NCBI RefSeq assembly: GCF_001312865.1
Contig: NZ_BBER01000003.1
Coordinates: 62,001 to 126,000, forward strand
Length of the DNA: 64,000 nt
Source: Lacticaseibacillus thailandensis DSM 22698 = JCM 13996
Lineage (GTDB): Bacteria; Bacillota; Bacilli; Lactobacillales; Lactobacillaceae
Reading direction: 5' to 3'
The position numbers and the translations under genes were made by a program. Under the pieces are notes generated by a model, which was not told where the DNA came from, did no database searches, and worked only from the letters and a program-made list of their open reading frames with translations. Positions 38,649-49,302 of the stretch are shown here, piece by piece; within the stretch, counting starts at the first letter, position 1; each line of letters opens with the position of its first letter.

Positions 38649-38796
38649 ACCGCATTACGTCGCGTGATGCCCGCAAAAATATGGCCGGAAAAGCGGTACG
38701 GCCGGCGCGTGAGGTTCACCACTCCGGCCGTGGGTCACATCCCACCTGCCGGAGCCCCGCCGGCCCCACATACCGTGAACCACACAGACTACTACA
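38649..38796. other. Intergenic region with GC-rich inverted repeats
   Basis: Between rpsR's terminator and the RpiR gene. It contains GTGAGGTTCAC-type and CCGGCGGG-type partial dyads and GTGGGTCACATCCCAC, but no clear promoter. Confidence 0.4.
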
Positions 38797-38831
38797 CAAA
38801 AATAGCGCCACACCAGATTGGTGCGACGCTG
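38797..38831 (-). terminator. Terminator of the rpsF-ssb-rpsR operon
   Basis: On the minus strand AGCG-CGCACCA pairs with TGGTGTG-CGCT, then TTTTT. Confidence 0.75.
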
Positions 38832-38841
38832 TTAGTTTTGG

Positions 38842-39081
38842 TTAGTCTTCTGCTACGAATGGCAGTAGGCCCATAATCCGTGAACGCTTGATAGCGACGG
38901 TGAGCTTACGCTGGTTCTTTGCGGAAGTACCGGTTACCCGACGTGGCAAAATCTTACCGCGTTCGGAGATAAACCGACGCAGAAGGTCGGTATCCTTGTA
39001 ATCGATGTATTCGATATGGTTTGCGGCAATGAAGTCGACCTTACGACGACGACGGCCACCACCACGACGCTGCTGTGCCAT
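38842..39081 (-). CDS. rpsR: Ribosomal protein S18
   Basis: 79-residue small-subunit protein. [19 protein letters not shown], then [20 protein letters not shown] and [20 protein letters not shown] are diagnostic. Start 39081 is eight bases after AAGGAG; the ORF opens three codons earlier. Final gene of the rpsF-ssb-rpsR operon. S6 and S18 dimerise on the ribosome platform. Confidence 0.98.
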   Translation of the reverse strand: MAQQRRGGGRRRRKVDFIAANHIEYIDYKDTDLLRRFISERGKILPRRVTGTSAKNQRKLTVAIKRSRIMGLLPFVAED

Positions 39082-39147
39082 TAAAATCACTCCTTCTCAT
39101 AGTCAGGGAGCACCACGCCTCGACACGGTGCCACCCAGTGCTGTTAT

Positions 39148-39723
39148 TTAGAAGGGTAGGTCATCATCCGAGATATCGATCGATCCGCTACCGTTATTAT
39201 CGTTAGCGAATGGGTCGGGACTGGAGAACGGGTCCTGGCTGGCAGCACTACTGCTTGGTTGTGCAGTATTATGACTACCATCGTTGCCAAAGCCTGCGGA
39301 CGGGGCGCCCGTCTGACCACCCTGCTGCTGTGGAGCAGCTTGATTATTGAAAGAACGATTATTGTTGGCGTTACCGTTTTCCCGCGGCCGTGCTTCGGTC
39401 GTGGCGCGGCTTTCCAGCAAACTAAAGTCGTCCGCTACCACTTCGGTCACATATACCCGCTGGCCCTGCTGGTTCTCGTAGTTCCGGGTTTGAATCCGGC
39501 CCTCGATACCCACCAAGGAACCCTTGCGCGTAAAGTTTGCGAAGTTTTCAGCGGCCTTCCGCCACATAACGCAGTTGATAAAGTCGGTTTCCCGTTCACC
39601 CTGCTGATTGGTAAAGTTCCGATCAACGGCCACCGAGAAGCTCGCTACCGCCGCACCACTCTGGGTGTAACGTAAGTCTACTTCTCGGGTCAGGCGACCA
39701 ACTAATACGACAGAATTAATCAT
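39148..39723 (-). CDS. ssb: Single-stranded DNA-binding protein
   Basis: 191 residues. The OB-fold covers residues 1-105 ([40 protein letters not shown]), then a Gln/Asn/Ser-rich linker, and the acidic partner-binding tip DISDDDLPF. The ribosome site GGGG-ACGAAGGA runs up to the ATG. It lies between rpsF (33 bases) and rpsR, in the universal Firmicutes order. Confidence 0.98.
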   Translation of the reverse strand: MINSVVLVGRLTREVDLRYTQSGAAVASFSVAVDRNFTNQQGERETDFINCVMWRKAAENFANFTRKGSLVGIEGRIQTRNYENQQGQRVYVTEVVADDFSLLESRATTEARPRENGNANNNRSFNNQAAPQQQGGQTGAPSAGFGNDGSHNTAQPSSSAASQDPFSSPDPFANDNNGSGSIDISDDDLPF

Positions 39724-39756
39724 TCCTTCGTCCCCCTATGACTGTCGATTCCCAGA

Positions 39757-40053
39757 TTAGTCTTCGCGCTTAACGATCATCTGACGCAAGATGTCGCCGT
39801 TGATCTTAGCAAGACGATCAAATTCGTTGACAGCCTTGTCATCTTCAGCGGTTGCGTTGATGATGTGGTACGTACCTTCAGTGTACTTGCCAATCTTGTA
39901 AGCGAACTTGCGTTTCTGCCAGTCCTTAGAATCAACGATGGTAGCACCGTTATCCTTTACAACATTGTCAAAACGTTCCACCAGTGCGGTCTTTGCAGCT
40001 TCGTCGATATCTGGACGAATGATGTAGGTAATCTCGTACTTAGTTTCAGCCAT
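39757..40053 (-). CDS. rpsF: Ribosomal protein S6
   Basis: 98 residues: [40 protein letters not shown], and [14 protein letters not shown]-like tail. Start 40053 follows AAGGAGGTG; the frame opens four codons earlier. First gene of the operon with ssb and rpsR. Confidence 0.98.
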   Translation of the reverse strand: MAETKYEITYIIRPDIDEAAKTALVERFDNVVKDNGATIVDSKDWQKRKFAYKIGKYTEGTYHIINATAEDDKAVNEFDRLAKINGDILRQMIVKRED

Positions 40054-40065
40054 TTGACTATTCAC

Positions 40066-40140
40066 CTCCTTATGGTCTTGGGCCCACGGTCCTTGCCGCG
40101 AGCAAGGAGTAATTGCAGCCGGATGGCTACTTACTCACAA
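40066..40140 (-). ncRNA. rpsF leader, possible S6:S18 autoregulatory motif
   Basis: The leader between promoter and rpsF contains CCTTG-CTCGCGG-CAAGG followed by ACCG, a hairpin next to a CCG-containing strand. S6:S18 leaders in Firmicutes use a bulged CCG resembling the 16S rRNA site. The match is by eye only. Confidence 0.3.
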
Positions 40141-40146
40141 TCTAGC

Positions 40147-40175
40147 ATTTTACCATAGTTGGTACATCGTCGCAA
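40147..40175 (-). promoter_or_regulatory. Promoter of rpsF-ssb-rpsR
   Basis: On the minus strand TTGCGA and TAAAAT are separated by exactly 17 bases, about 95 bases before the rpsF start. Confidence 0.8.
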
Positions 40176-40282
40176 ATACATTTCGTCGGTACGGGCACAC
40201 CAGATGTCGCGTACGCTAGTTACGGTGATGTAAAGTCATTTCGCAACCAGACCCCCGCCGACTACGACCAACGAAGCTTTTT

Positions 40283-41198
40283 TTACTCTTGTGCATCGAT
40301 GGCCCGAACCAGTAGCGTACACAACTCGTGACTTTGGATACTCGATTCTGGACTCACGGGGTTGTCGCCGCCGTTGCTGACCGCATCGAGAAATGTCTGG
40401 ACCAGGGATTCAAAGCCCCGCGTCCGCAACGTTGTTTCCCAACCGGGTCGTTCCATCTGGGTCGCGCCGTTGCCATCGCGAAGCTCGCTGTGCGCCAGGT
40501 CGGTGACGCGTGCCCGCATCCCCGGCGTGGTTACCGTGACCTCCTCGCTATTAACGGCATCCATGTTCGTCGACACGAAGCCCTGACTGTGGGCCGTTTG
40601 CAGTTCGAGGTACCCCTGCAAGAGGTTGCCCTCATCATCCGTCAGGACCCGTGCCCGCGCGTCCATGATCGGTTCATCGAGCAACCACGCGGCCGTGTCA
40701 ACGTTGTGGATCATCAAGTCAAAGATGGCAAAGCGCGCGTCCTGCGCAATAAAGTTGCAGTCCTTGGTCGCCTGGACCAACTGCTTGTTTGGCATGTCCT
40801 TGAGGCGGCGCTGGGCCGGCGCAAAGCGGCGGTTGAAGCCGCACGTCAGGAGTAATCCCTTCGCCGCAGCCAACGCATACAAGCGCCGGACCTCATTAAT
40901 GTCTTCCGCTACGGGCTTGTCGACGTACACGTTGATCCCCGCATTAAGAAGCTGCTCAATAATCTCCACGTGCGTGCTGGTCGGTGTGTGCACGAAAATG
41001 GCCACGGGCTGAACGGCAAGCAACTCATCCAGTGTCTGGTGAAGGTGGGTAAAGCCGTAGCGGCCCGCCAGGTACTCACCTTTGTGCTGATTCCGCGTGG
41101 CCAAGTGCCACTCGTATTGATCCTGCAGTCCTGCCATGATGGGTAGGTACGCCTTTTGGGCAATGTTGCCGAGCCCGATAACGCCGATTTTTTTGCAT
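40283..41198 (-). CDS. Gfo/Idh/MocA-family oxidoreductase (frameshifted at the start)
   Basis: NAD(P)-dependent sugar-type oxidoreductase, about 304 residues. Repaired N-terminus MQKIGVIGLGNIAQKAYLPI carries the Rossmann GxGxxA; the catalytic-lysine motif is VDKPVAEDINE, and LTCGFNRRFAP and FDLMIHNVDTAAWLL follow. One base too many in a T7 run (41188-41194) hides the first ~20 residues. The true ATG (41198) is eight bases after GGAGG. Relatives act on inositol, glucose or virulence-linked sugars; substrate here unknown. Confidence 0.9.
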
Positions 41199-41501
41199 AG
41201 TTGCAGCCTCCATAAACGATGTTTGTTGGTTTTAGTTTACCACCCTGACCAGGGTGGGGATACGTCAGCACGGAGGATTCCGCATGGACTTAACGAGTGG
41301 TTACCCACAGCGTTTAATTGTGTCCGGCTAACGCCCATAACCCGCACGGCCACCCGCGTGCAGAGTATAAAAATAACGGTCGGGCAATTTACCCACACCG
41401 TTATCCACAAGATATAGTACTTTTTACATACTAATTTCTACATATAGTGTTACAGCCACAATACTGGCAACAGTCGCGTACTGCATTACCGTCGTGCACC
41501 G
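41199..41501. other. Intergenic region with DnaA boxes and an AT-rich tract
   Basis: Contains TTACCCACA at 41303 and 41390, and a consensus DnaA box TTATCCACA at 41401-41409. Directly after them is an AT-rich tract (41410-41450) holding TAG/TAC-type triplets. No gene. It is 8-9 kb from the dnaA-linked origin. Confidence 0.65.
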
Positions 41502-44122
41502 TTACTCGCCGCGCACGTTATCATCGCCGTTGCCATTAATCGCGTCGTCGTCCGAGTCCGCCTCAGCACGGCGTACCAGTTCGTCCACGTCCTGCGTGTC
41601 CTCACCCTGGGAGTCGGCTGCCGGCGACTCGCTACCACCAGTGTCTGGTGTGGTGCCGTCAGTGCCAACAGCCTGATCGTCATCATCATCGCCATCCGGC
41701 TCAACTTTGGCCATCGACGCCACCTTGGTGTCGTCATCGACCCGAATCAACCGGACACCCAACGTGGCCCGACCAGTTTGCGAAACACTTCCCGACCGGA
41801 AGCGAATCATTACCCCGCATCGGTGACCACCAGAATATCTTCCGTACCATCAACGGTCGTCACGCCGGCCAGCGGCCCGTTCTTCGTCGTGACGTTTGCG
41901 GTCTTGATACCCTTCCCGCCACGGCCCTTAACTGGGTACTCGCTGACTGGCGTCCGTTTGCCATAACCCTTCTCGGAAATGATGAACACGTCGCTACCTG
42001 GCCGCATAATGTCACTACCAACCACGTAGTCGCCTTCGCGGAGGCGAATCCCCCGCACACCAGCAGCTGAACGACCCATGCCACGCACCGCACTCTCGTT
42101 GAACGTGACGGAGTAGCCGTTGTGCGTCCCAATCAGAATGTTGTCGTTACCTTCCGTCAGCATGACGTTGGTCAGCTGATCATCATCTTTGAGGTTAATG
42201 GCAATCAGCCCGTTACGCCGGATGTTACCAAATTCCGCAACCGCCGTGCGCTTAACCACGCCCTGCTTGGTGACAAAGAAGAGGTAGTGTTCCCCTTCAC
42301 GGTCCCGCGGCACCGTAATGACCGCTTGAATCTTCTCGTCGGCGTTAATGCCCAACAAGTTGATGATCGGCAAGCCCTTGGCGGTCCGGCCGTACTCAGG
42401 AATTTCGTAACCCTTCATCCGGTAAACCTTTCCGGCATCGGTGAAGAACAACAGCACGTCATGCGTCGAGGTCGAAATCAAGTGCTCCATGAAGTCATCG
42501 TCGTGCACACCCATCCCCTGGATGCCACGTCCGCCACGGTTCTGCGTCTTGAACTCCGCCGCCGGCACGCGCTTGACGTAACCATTGTGCGTCAACGCAA
42601 TCACGACGTTCTCCTCTTCAATGAGGTCCTCATCCTCGATGCTGGCAATATCGCCCACCTGAATTTCAGTCCGCCGCTTGTCACCGAACTTCTTCTGAAT
42701 GTCCAGCAGCTCCTGATAGATAATTTGGTGAATCCGTTCCGGCTTGGCCAAAATATCCTTGTAATCAGCGATGTTCGCCAGGACGTCGGCCAATTCCTTC
42801 TCGACTTTGTCCCGCTCCAAACCAGTCAACCGGACCAGCCGCATATCGAGGATGGCCTGGCTCTGCTTGTCGGACAAATCAAAGCGGTTGATCAATTCCT
42901 GCTTAGCGATGTCACCCGTCCGCGAACTACGGATGATCTTGATGATCTCATCGATGTGGTCCAGCGCGATCTTCAACCCTTGCAGGATGTGTTCCCGCGC
43001 CTGCGCCTTCTTCAGGTCAAAGGCGGTCCGCCGACGAATAACCTGTTCCTGGTGCTGCAGGTAGTACTGCAGAATTTCCTTCAGGGACAGGGTCTTCGGG
43101 GCGTTATTAACGATGGCGACCATGTTGAAGGAAAAGCCGACCTGCAACGGCGTCATCTTGTACAGGTTGTTCAAAATGACGCTAGCACTCATGTCGCGCC
43201 GCACATCGATGACGATGCGCATCCCCTCACGGTCGGACTCATCGTTCACGTCCGTGATCCCGTCGATTTTCTTGTCACGTGCCAAGTCGGCGATGCGTTC
43301 CACCAGCTTAGCCTTGTTGACCATGTACGGTATTTCCGTCGCCACAATGCGTTCGCGGCCCGTCTTGGTGGTCTCGATTTCGACTTTGGCCCGGACCGTA
43401 ATCGTCCCCTGACCAGTCTCGTAAGCCTTACGGATCCCCGACTTGCCCATGACGATCCCGCCAGTAGGGAAGTCCGGTCCTGGTAACACGCTCATCAAAT
43501 CGGCCGTAGTGGCGTCCGGGTTATCCATCAGCACGTGCAACGCCGAAATTACTTCAGATAGGTTGTGCGGCGGAATGTTGGTCGTCATCCCGACAGCAAT
43601 CCCGGTCGCCCCGTTGACCAGCAGGTTCGGGAACCGGGCTGGTAAAACAACGGGTTCCTTTTCAGTGCCATCATAGTTATCTTGCCAGTCGATGGTGTCC
43701 TTATTGATGTCCCGGAGCATTTCCATGGTAATTCTGCTCATCCGGGCTTCGGTGTAACGCATAGCTGCCGCCCCGTCACCATCGACGGAACCAAAGTTAC
43801 CGTGACCATCCACCAACATGTACCGGTAGGAAAAGTCCTGCGCCATGCGGACCATCCCTTCGTAGATGGAAGAATCACCATGTGGGTGATACTTACCCAT
43901 AACGTCACCGACGATACGCGCACTCTTCTTGTACGGCTTGTCGGGCGTCACGCCTAACTCGTTCATCCCATAAAGAATCCGCCGCTGCACGGGCTTTAAT
44001 CCGTCGCGCACGTCAGGCAAGGCCCGCGCCACAATGACGGACATCGCGTATTCCAGGAATGATTTACGCATTGTTGGTACCAGTTTTACGGTCTCAATGC
44101 GGTGATCGCCTGAATTGTCCAT
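41502..44122 (-). CDS. gyrA: DNA gyrase subunit A (frameshifted)
   Basis: Type II topoisomerase subunit that cuts and rejoins DNA. About 873 residues. The N-terminus has [20 protein letters not shown]; the breakage-reunion Tyr is in [10 protein letters not shown]; the quinolone region reads [17 protein letters not shown] (Ser and Glu wild-type, so no classical resistance change). The C-terminal beta-pinwheel has the GyrA box QNRGGRGI. The tail is very acidic (DDDDD and alternating Asp/Glu). One G appears missing near 41812; repair gives [12 protein letters not shown]. Confidence 0.98.
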
Positions 44123-44214
44123 TAGTTAATCTCCTCATTACTTCAAAACTTTAAAATGCATAACTGAGGGTCTCGAGATACACCCCACGGCAAGCCGCAA
44201 CGGGTTGCCGCTCT
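44123..44214 (-). other. gyrB-gyrA spacer with hairpin
   Basis: A stem CGGCAA-CGCAACGGG-TTGCCG lies between gyrB and gyrA, without a T run. It may fine-tune gyrA expression but is not a clear terminator. Confidence 0.4.
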
Positions 44215-46172
44215 CTACGCATCGATATTCTTCGCATCCACGTACACGGCGTTATCTTCAATAAACTTCCGCCGTGGCTCAACCTTGTCACCCATCAATA
44301 CTTCAAAGACCTGCTCGGCATCCTGCGCGTCCGCTGCGGAAACCCGCAGTAACCGGCGCCGCTCTGGGTCCATGGTCGTCTCCCATAACTGGGATGCGTC
44401 CATTTCCCCTAGACCTTTGTACCGCTGAATTTCTGGCTTCGGTGATGGTGGTAACTGCCCCAAGACCTCTTCCAGTTCTTCATCCGTATCGATGTACCGC
44501 ATCATTTTGCCTTGCCGTACCCGGTACAACGGTGGCTGCGCGATGTACACGTAGCCTGCGTCCAGAATTGGCCGCAAGTACCGGTAAATCAACGTCAACA
44601 GCAGCGTCCGAATGTGCGCCCCGTCGACATCGGCATCCGTCATGATGATCAGCTTGTGGTACCGCGCCTTGGAGACATCGAATTCCTCCCCAAAGCCGGT
44701 CCCCATGGCCGTGAACAAAGTCCGAATTTCTTCGTTGGCCAGGATGCGTTCCATGCTGGCCTTCTCGACGTTCAGAATCTTCCCACGAATTGGGAGGATG
44801 GCCTGCGTCAACCGGCTACGCCCACTCTTCGCGGACCCACCGGCTGAGTCCCCTTCAACGATGAACAACTCGGAAATCTCAGGATCCTTACTGGAGTTAT
44901 CAGCCAGCTTGCCGGGCAGACTGGAAATCTCCAGGCCACTCTTACGCCGCGTAACTTCGCGGGCCCGCTTGGCCGCCAGACGCGCCTTGCTGGCCAGCAT
45001 CGCCTTGTCCACGATCATCCGGGCTTCACTCGGGTGCTCCATCAGGTACTTGCTGAAGTGGTCGTAGAACATCCGGTCCGTAACGGTCCGGGCGTCCGAA
45101 TTTCCCAGCTTCGTCTTGGTTTGCCCTTCAAACTGTGGGTCGGGGTGCTTGATGGACACGACGGCGGTTAAGCTTCGCGCACATCATCCCCACCCAACGC
45201 GTCATCGCTGTCCTTCAGCACGCCACTCTTGCGGGCATAGTTATTAACGACCCGCGTCAACGCGGCTTTAAACCCTGATTCGTGGGTTCCACCTTCAATG
45301 GTGTGAATATTGTTGGCAAAAGTGAGCAGCGTCGTCTTGAAGTCATCCGTGTACTGCAAGGACACTTCCACCGTAATGCCGTCCTGTGAACCTTCCACGT
45401 AGATTGGTTCCGGGAGCAACGTCTCGTGCCCCTCATCGAGGTATTCAACGTAGTGCCGAATCCCACCTTCGTACAGGAACTCCTTCTTTTCGGCCGTATC
45501 GGCACGCTTGTCGGTAAACGTCAGGCGCAAGCCTTTGTTCAGGAAGGCCAGCTCACGAATCCGCCGTACCAACACCTTGTCGTCGAAGACCGTGGTTTCG
45601 GTAAAGATATCTGGATCCGGTGCAAAGTGGACCTTAGTCCCGTGCGCGTCCGCGGGCGCATCACCAATGACATACATTGGCTTGTCTACCCGGCCACGCT
45701 TAAAGGTAATGCCGTAACGCTTACCACCACGGGTGACCTCGACTTCGACGTGCGTCGACAACGCGTTCACAACGGACGCGCCGACCCCGTGCAGCCCACC
45801 GGAAACTTTATAACCGCCACCGCCGAACTTACCACCGGCATGCAGGACCGTGTAAACCGTCTCCAGGGCGGGCTTGCCGGTCTTTTTCTGGATGTCAACG
45901 GGAATCCCACGACCATCATCCACAACCGTCACGGAGTTGTCCGCTTCAACGGTCACGTCGATGGTGGTAGCAAAACCAGCCAGAGCCTCATCGATCCCGT
46001 TATCAATAATTTCCCATACCAGGTGGTGTAGCCCCTGACTGCTCGTTGAGCCGATGTACATGCCGGGGCGCTTACGGACCGCTTCCAGCCCGTCCAGCAC
46101 CTGAATTTGGCTGGCATCGTATTCCGCCGCGCGTTGGGCCTTGGTCTCGCGCTCAATATCCTTGTCGCTCAC
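44215..46172 (-). CDS. gyrB: DNA gyrase subunit B (frameshifted)
   Basis: ATPase subunit, about 652 residues. GHKL site: [44 protein letters not shown]; the TOPRIM domain has [17 protein letters not shown] and [17 protein letters not shown]-term [20 protein letters not shown]. One base is missing near 45172 ([14 protein letters not shown] after repair). It is 50 bases after recF and followed by gyrA, the standard order. Confidence 0.98.
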
Positions 46173-46222
46173 TATGATTCCTCCCTAATATGTTGCCATC
46201 TGTGATTCAAAGTAGCGTAACC

Positions 46223-47344
46223 TTAGTTCGTTTGTGCCTGTAAGGTTCCCGCCTGCACTCGCAGTACGTTGGGTGCTTGAATTATTTCCTGGGCAATACC
46301 ATCCATACTGGTGGTGGTCAAAAAGGTCTGCACCTTATCCTGGATGGCTTTGAGTAGGTGCGTCTGCCGCGCATCATCCAGTTCGGATAACACGTCGTCT
46401 AGCAATAACACCGGATACTCCCCAGTTTCCTGTTTCATCAAATCAATTTCAGCTAACTTCACGGCCAACGCTGCGGTCCGCTGCTGCCCCTGGCTGCCAT
46501 ACACAGCCACGTTCCGGTCGTTAACGATGAACTCGATATCGTCCCGGTGGGGGCCTACCAACGTCGTGCCCTGATCCAGTTCGCGCGGTCGTGCTTGCGT
46601 GTACTGCTGCATCAGGTCCGCCGCAGTGTCCGCCGCGTTTTGTAGTGCGTCCGTGTCGATCTGCGTCTGGTAGCGTAACGCTAGGTTTTCCTCACCCCGC
46701 GTGATATCGTGGTGGATTACCCCCGCGAACTGCCCCATGTTTGTCAGTAACGTTGCCCGCGCGACGGCCACGCCCGACCCAAATTGAGCCAGTTGCTCCG
46801 TCAACACGTCTAGGTACACGGTATCGTGGGCTTGACCATACTTCAGTTGCTTCAGGTAGGCGTTACGCTGCTTGAGCGTGGCTTTATATTGGGCCAGGTT
46901 ATAGAGGTACTTGGCGCTCATCTGACCAAACTCCATGTCAATGAAGCGCCGCCGCAATGCCGGGCTACCTTTGACCAGGTTGAGGTCCTCCGGAGCAAAC
47001 AAAATCACGTTCAACTTGCCGAGGTACTGTGACAGCCGCGGAGCGTCACGTCCGTTGACGCGGGCGCGCTTCCCCTGCTTACTGACCACCAGCCCCAGCT
47101 TGACGGGACCGGTACTACGCACCACGGTGCCATCCACCCGCGCAAAGTCGCTGCCAAAGCGAATCAGGTCGCGATCGTTATTCGTGCGGTGACTGCGGGC
47201 CAACGCGAGGGCGTATACGCTTTCCAATAGATTAGTTTTTCCCTGAGCATTAGCCCCAATCAGCACGTTGATTTGCGGCGAAAAGTCCGTGTCGACTGAT
47301 TGGTAATTGCGATAATCGCGCAGGGTCAGGTGTTGCAAGTACAT
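46223..47344 (-). CDS. recF: DNA replication and repair protein RecF
   Basis: SMC-like ATPase loading RecA at gaps. 373 residues: Walker A IGANAQGKTNLLESVY, signature ISKQ... region QGQQRTAALAVKLAE, Walker B YPVLLLDDVLSELD. Its ATG is two bases after the yaaA stop, so the two are translationally coupled. No frame break. Confidence 0.98.
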   Translation of the reverse strand: MYLQHLTLRDYRNYQSVDTDFSPQINVLIGANAQGKTNLLESVYALALARSHRTNNDRDLIRFGSDFARVDGTVVRSTGPVKLGLVVSKQGKRARVNGRDAPRLSQYLGKLNVILFAPEDLNLVKGSPALRRRFIDMEFGQMSAKYLYNLAQYKATLKQRNAYLKQLKYGQAHDTVYLDVLTEQLAQFGSGVAVARATLLTNMGQFAGVIHHDITRGEENLALRYQTQIDTDALQNAADTAADLMQQYTQARPRELDQGTTLVGPHRDDIEFIVNDRNVAVYGSQGQQRTAALAVKLAEIDLMKQETGEYPVLLLDDVLSELDDARQTHLLKAIQDKVQTFLTTTSMDGIAQEIIQAPNVLRVQAGTLQAQTN

Positions 47345-47346
47345 GT

Positions 47347-47562
47347 TTAGGCTTGTGCAATCGTGAAAATGGCGCCATCAGGTAGGGTGACGGTATCGCC
47401 AGAAACCAGCTTACGGCCCCGACGACTCTCATCCTCGCCGTTGACCTGAACGGTGTTCTCGGCTAAATACCACTTGGCCGCACCACCAGTACTAATCACC
47501 CCGGCTTCCTTCAGCATCTGCCCTAAAGTGAGGTACGGGGTGGTAATTGTAATTGTCTGCAT
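47347..47562 (-). CDS. yaaA: S4-domain protein YaaA
   Basis: 71-residue RNA-binding S4 domain: YLTLGQMLKEAGVISTGGAA, then YLAENTVQVNGEDESRRGRK. Always between dnaN and recF in Firmicutes; family role unclear, with suggestions of ribosome or RecF-linked function. Start ATG 47562 behind AGGGAG. Confidence 0.95.
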   Translation of the reverse strand: MQTITITTPYLTLGQMLKEAGVISTGGAAKWYLAENTVQVNGEDESRRGRKLVSGDTVTLPDGAIFTIAQA

Positions 47563-47634
47563 TCATTTTCACTCCCTTAACCGCGGACTGCATGAGCCTT
47601 AATTGCCGCAATCGTGTTTTTTTCTTACTTATAT

Positions 47635-47663
47635 ATTATATCGTTTTTCATGGCCGCACACAA
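47635..47663 (-). promoter_or_regulatory. Promoter of yaaA-recF-gyrB
   Basis: On the minus strand TTGTGT and a perfect TATAAT are 17 bases apart. The leader to yaaA is about 70 bases. Confidence 0.7.
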
Positions 47664-47874
47664 CCTAAACGCGCCATATAACGGCCGCTATCGCACATTA
47701 AGTTTATGTAGTATCGGGTATCGAGTCCCCCTCAAAACGGCTGAGAATGAGTTTTACGGCGATTCAGGTTTATTTGGGCCAAAATTTGGCCACGGCCGTT
47801 ACCGCCGGGTTGCCTAATCCGGTACCGTTATTTTCACGGATTATTTTCATTTTCCACCCGTCCGTATGCACAAA
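47664..47874. other. Intergenic region between dnaN and yaaA
   Basis: About 210 bases with a perfect palindrome GGCCAAA-A-TTTGGCC (47777-47792) and no gene. Confidence 0.5.
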
Positions 47875-47935
47875 ACGCACAGCGGCGGCGGTTCCTGACC
47901 GAATGTTGGTCAAAAGAACCGCCGCCGCTGTGCGT
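47875..47935 (-). terminator. Very long hairpin after dnaN
   Basis: A 20-bp perfect stem (ACGCACAGCGGCGGCGGTTC with its complement) encloses a second 5-bp stem TGACC/GGTCA. On the minus strand GTTTTGTG follows, so it probably terminates dnaN. The stem is unusually long. Confidence 0.75.
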
Positions 47936-47967
47936 ATGGCGCCAATGTGCTGCTGTTCAGTTGCTAA

Positions 47968-49107
47968 TTAGAACGTCCGGACCGGTGTAATTAGCTGGAC
48001 GTAGTGCTCGTGATCCTCGCTCGGGACCAGGGTGAACGGCCGCAACGGTGCGGTAAACGCCACCTCAATGGTACTTTGCCCCACTCCCTGCAGGGCTACC
48101 TTCATGTAATCGGGGTTAAAGGAGATCTCGATGTCCTCACCTTGCAGGTTTGTGAACGTTAGCTGTTCCTCCACGTTCCCGACTTCCGGCGAGTTACCGA
48201 ACAACGTCGCGGTCTGCTCGTCAACTTTGAGTGACAAGCGGACAACGTTGTTGCGACTCTCGTGTGATAACAGGCTGGCCCGATTGATGGCGGCGAGTAG
48301 TGCCGGAGCCTCAAACTCAATCGTGGTGTTCGCCGTCTTGGGAATCAACCGTGACGTGTCCGGGTAGTTACCATCCAGCAATCGGGAAAAGAAGGCCGTG
48401 TGGTCAAAGCTAAAGAGTACCTGGTTCTCGGCGATGCGCAACTCAACCGTCTTGACGTCGTCCCCCAGCATCCGCCCCAACTCGTTGAGGCTACGCCCAG
48501 GAATGACAAAGTCGGCGTCGCTCACGCTATCATCAAGCTCAATTTTACGCTGAGCGAGTCGGTGTGAATCGGTGGCGACTGCCAAGAGCTGGTTGTCCTT
48601 GATGGTGACGTGGACCCCAGTAAGAATCGGGCGACTTTCCTCGGTTGAAACTGCAATGACTGTTTGGGCAATCACTTGGTGCAGGATGTCCGCTGGCAGG
48701 TTCAGCGATTGGGCCGCCGTAATGGTTGGTAATTGCGGGTACGTCGAGGCTTCCAAACCGTTAATGGTAAATTCGCTGGCCCCACTAGTAATCGTGGTCT
48801 GGAGTGAGTCACCGCTTTGGCTGAGGGTCATCGTACTTTCGGGCAGACGCTTGATGATCTCACCGAAGAATTTGGCTGGCAGGATGATTGCTCCCGGTTC
48901 GGTTACCACCAGTTCGTTATCTTCGTCATCGGCACTGATGGTCGATTCAATAGAAATATCAGCGTCGGACCCAGTTAGAATCAGGGCGTTACTTTCAACG
49001 ACCAGCTTGAGTCCCGTTAGTACGGGAATGGTGGTCTTGGTGCTAATGGCCCGGCTAACGTCATTAAACGTCCGGATGAAACTGTTACGGTTGATGGTAA
49101 ACTTCAT
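47968..49107 (-). CDS. dnaN: DNA polymerase III subunit beta (sliding clamp)
   Basis: Ring-shaped clamp tethering the polymerase. 379 residues in three similar domains: MKFTINRNSFIRTFNDVSRA, then FGEIIKRLPESTM, VPGRSLNELGRMLGDDVKT-type strand and the C-terminal YVQLITPVRTF. Start ATG 49107 is seven bases after GGAGG; the TTG two codons upstream is not needed. Downstream of dnaA with a 190-base AT-rich spacer holding part of oriC. Confidence 0.98.
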   Translation of the reverse strand: MKFTINRNSFIRTFNDVSRAISTKTTIPVLTGLKLVVESNALILTGSDADISIESTISADDEDNELVVTEPGAIILPAKFFGEIIKRLPESTMTLSQSGDSLQTTITSGASEFTINGLEASTYPQLPTITAAQSLNLPADILHQVIAQTVIAVSTEESRPILTGVHVTIKDNQLLAVATDSHRLAQRKIELDDSVSDADFVIPGRSLNELGRMLGDDVKTVELRIAENQVLFSFDHTAFFSRLLDGNYPDTSRLIPKTANTTIEFEAPALLAAINRASLLSHESRNNVVRLSLKVDEQTATLFGNSPEVGNVEEQLTFTNLQGEDIEISFNPDYMKVALQGVGQSTIEVAFTAPLRPFTLVPSEDHEHYVQLITPVRTF

Positions 49108-49140
49108 GGTCAATCCTCCCTAGTGCTCGGTTGCGTGTAG

Positions 49141-49293
49141 GTTATATATATAATATTTAAAAGAAAAAAAAGTAGTAAAAGCAGTAGGTGCTGTGAATCC
49201 TGTGCAAATGAACGGTGCTACCGATAAGACCGGCAAAGTGCCTGTGTATCCACCTGTGGAAAACTCTTGGGGTAACCCGGAAGGTTGTCCACA
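49141..49293. other. oriC, dnaA-dnaN part: AT-rich unwinding element and DnaA boxes
   Basis: 49141-49187 is nearly pure A/T (runs of TA, then poly-A) and ends in AGTAGTAAAAGCAGTAG, a DnaA-trio-like series. Degenerate DnaA boxes follow: GTATCCACC (49246), TGTGGAAAA (49255), TTGTCCACA (49285). This is the expected place of the unwinding element in a bipartite Firmicutes origin. Confidence 0.75.
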
Positions 49294-49302
49294 AGCATGT
49301 GG

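Noticed and set aside
42122-43486. 454-codon open frame on the plus strand inside gyrA
   Set aside because: It is the antisense shadow of the conserved gyrA reading frame in GC-rich DNA; no ribosome site and no recognisable domain.
44123-44214. Terminator between gyrB and gyrA
   Set aside because: The stem lacks a T run and gyrB-gyrA are normally cotranscribed.
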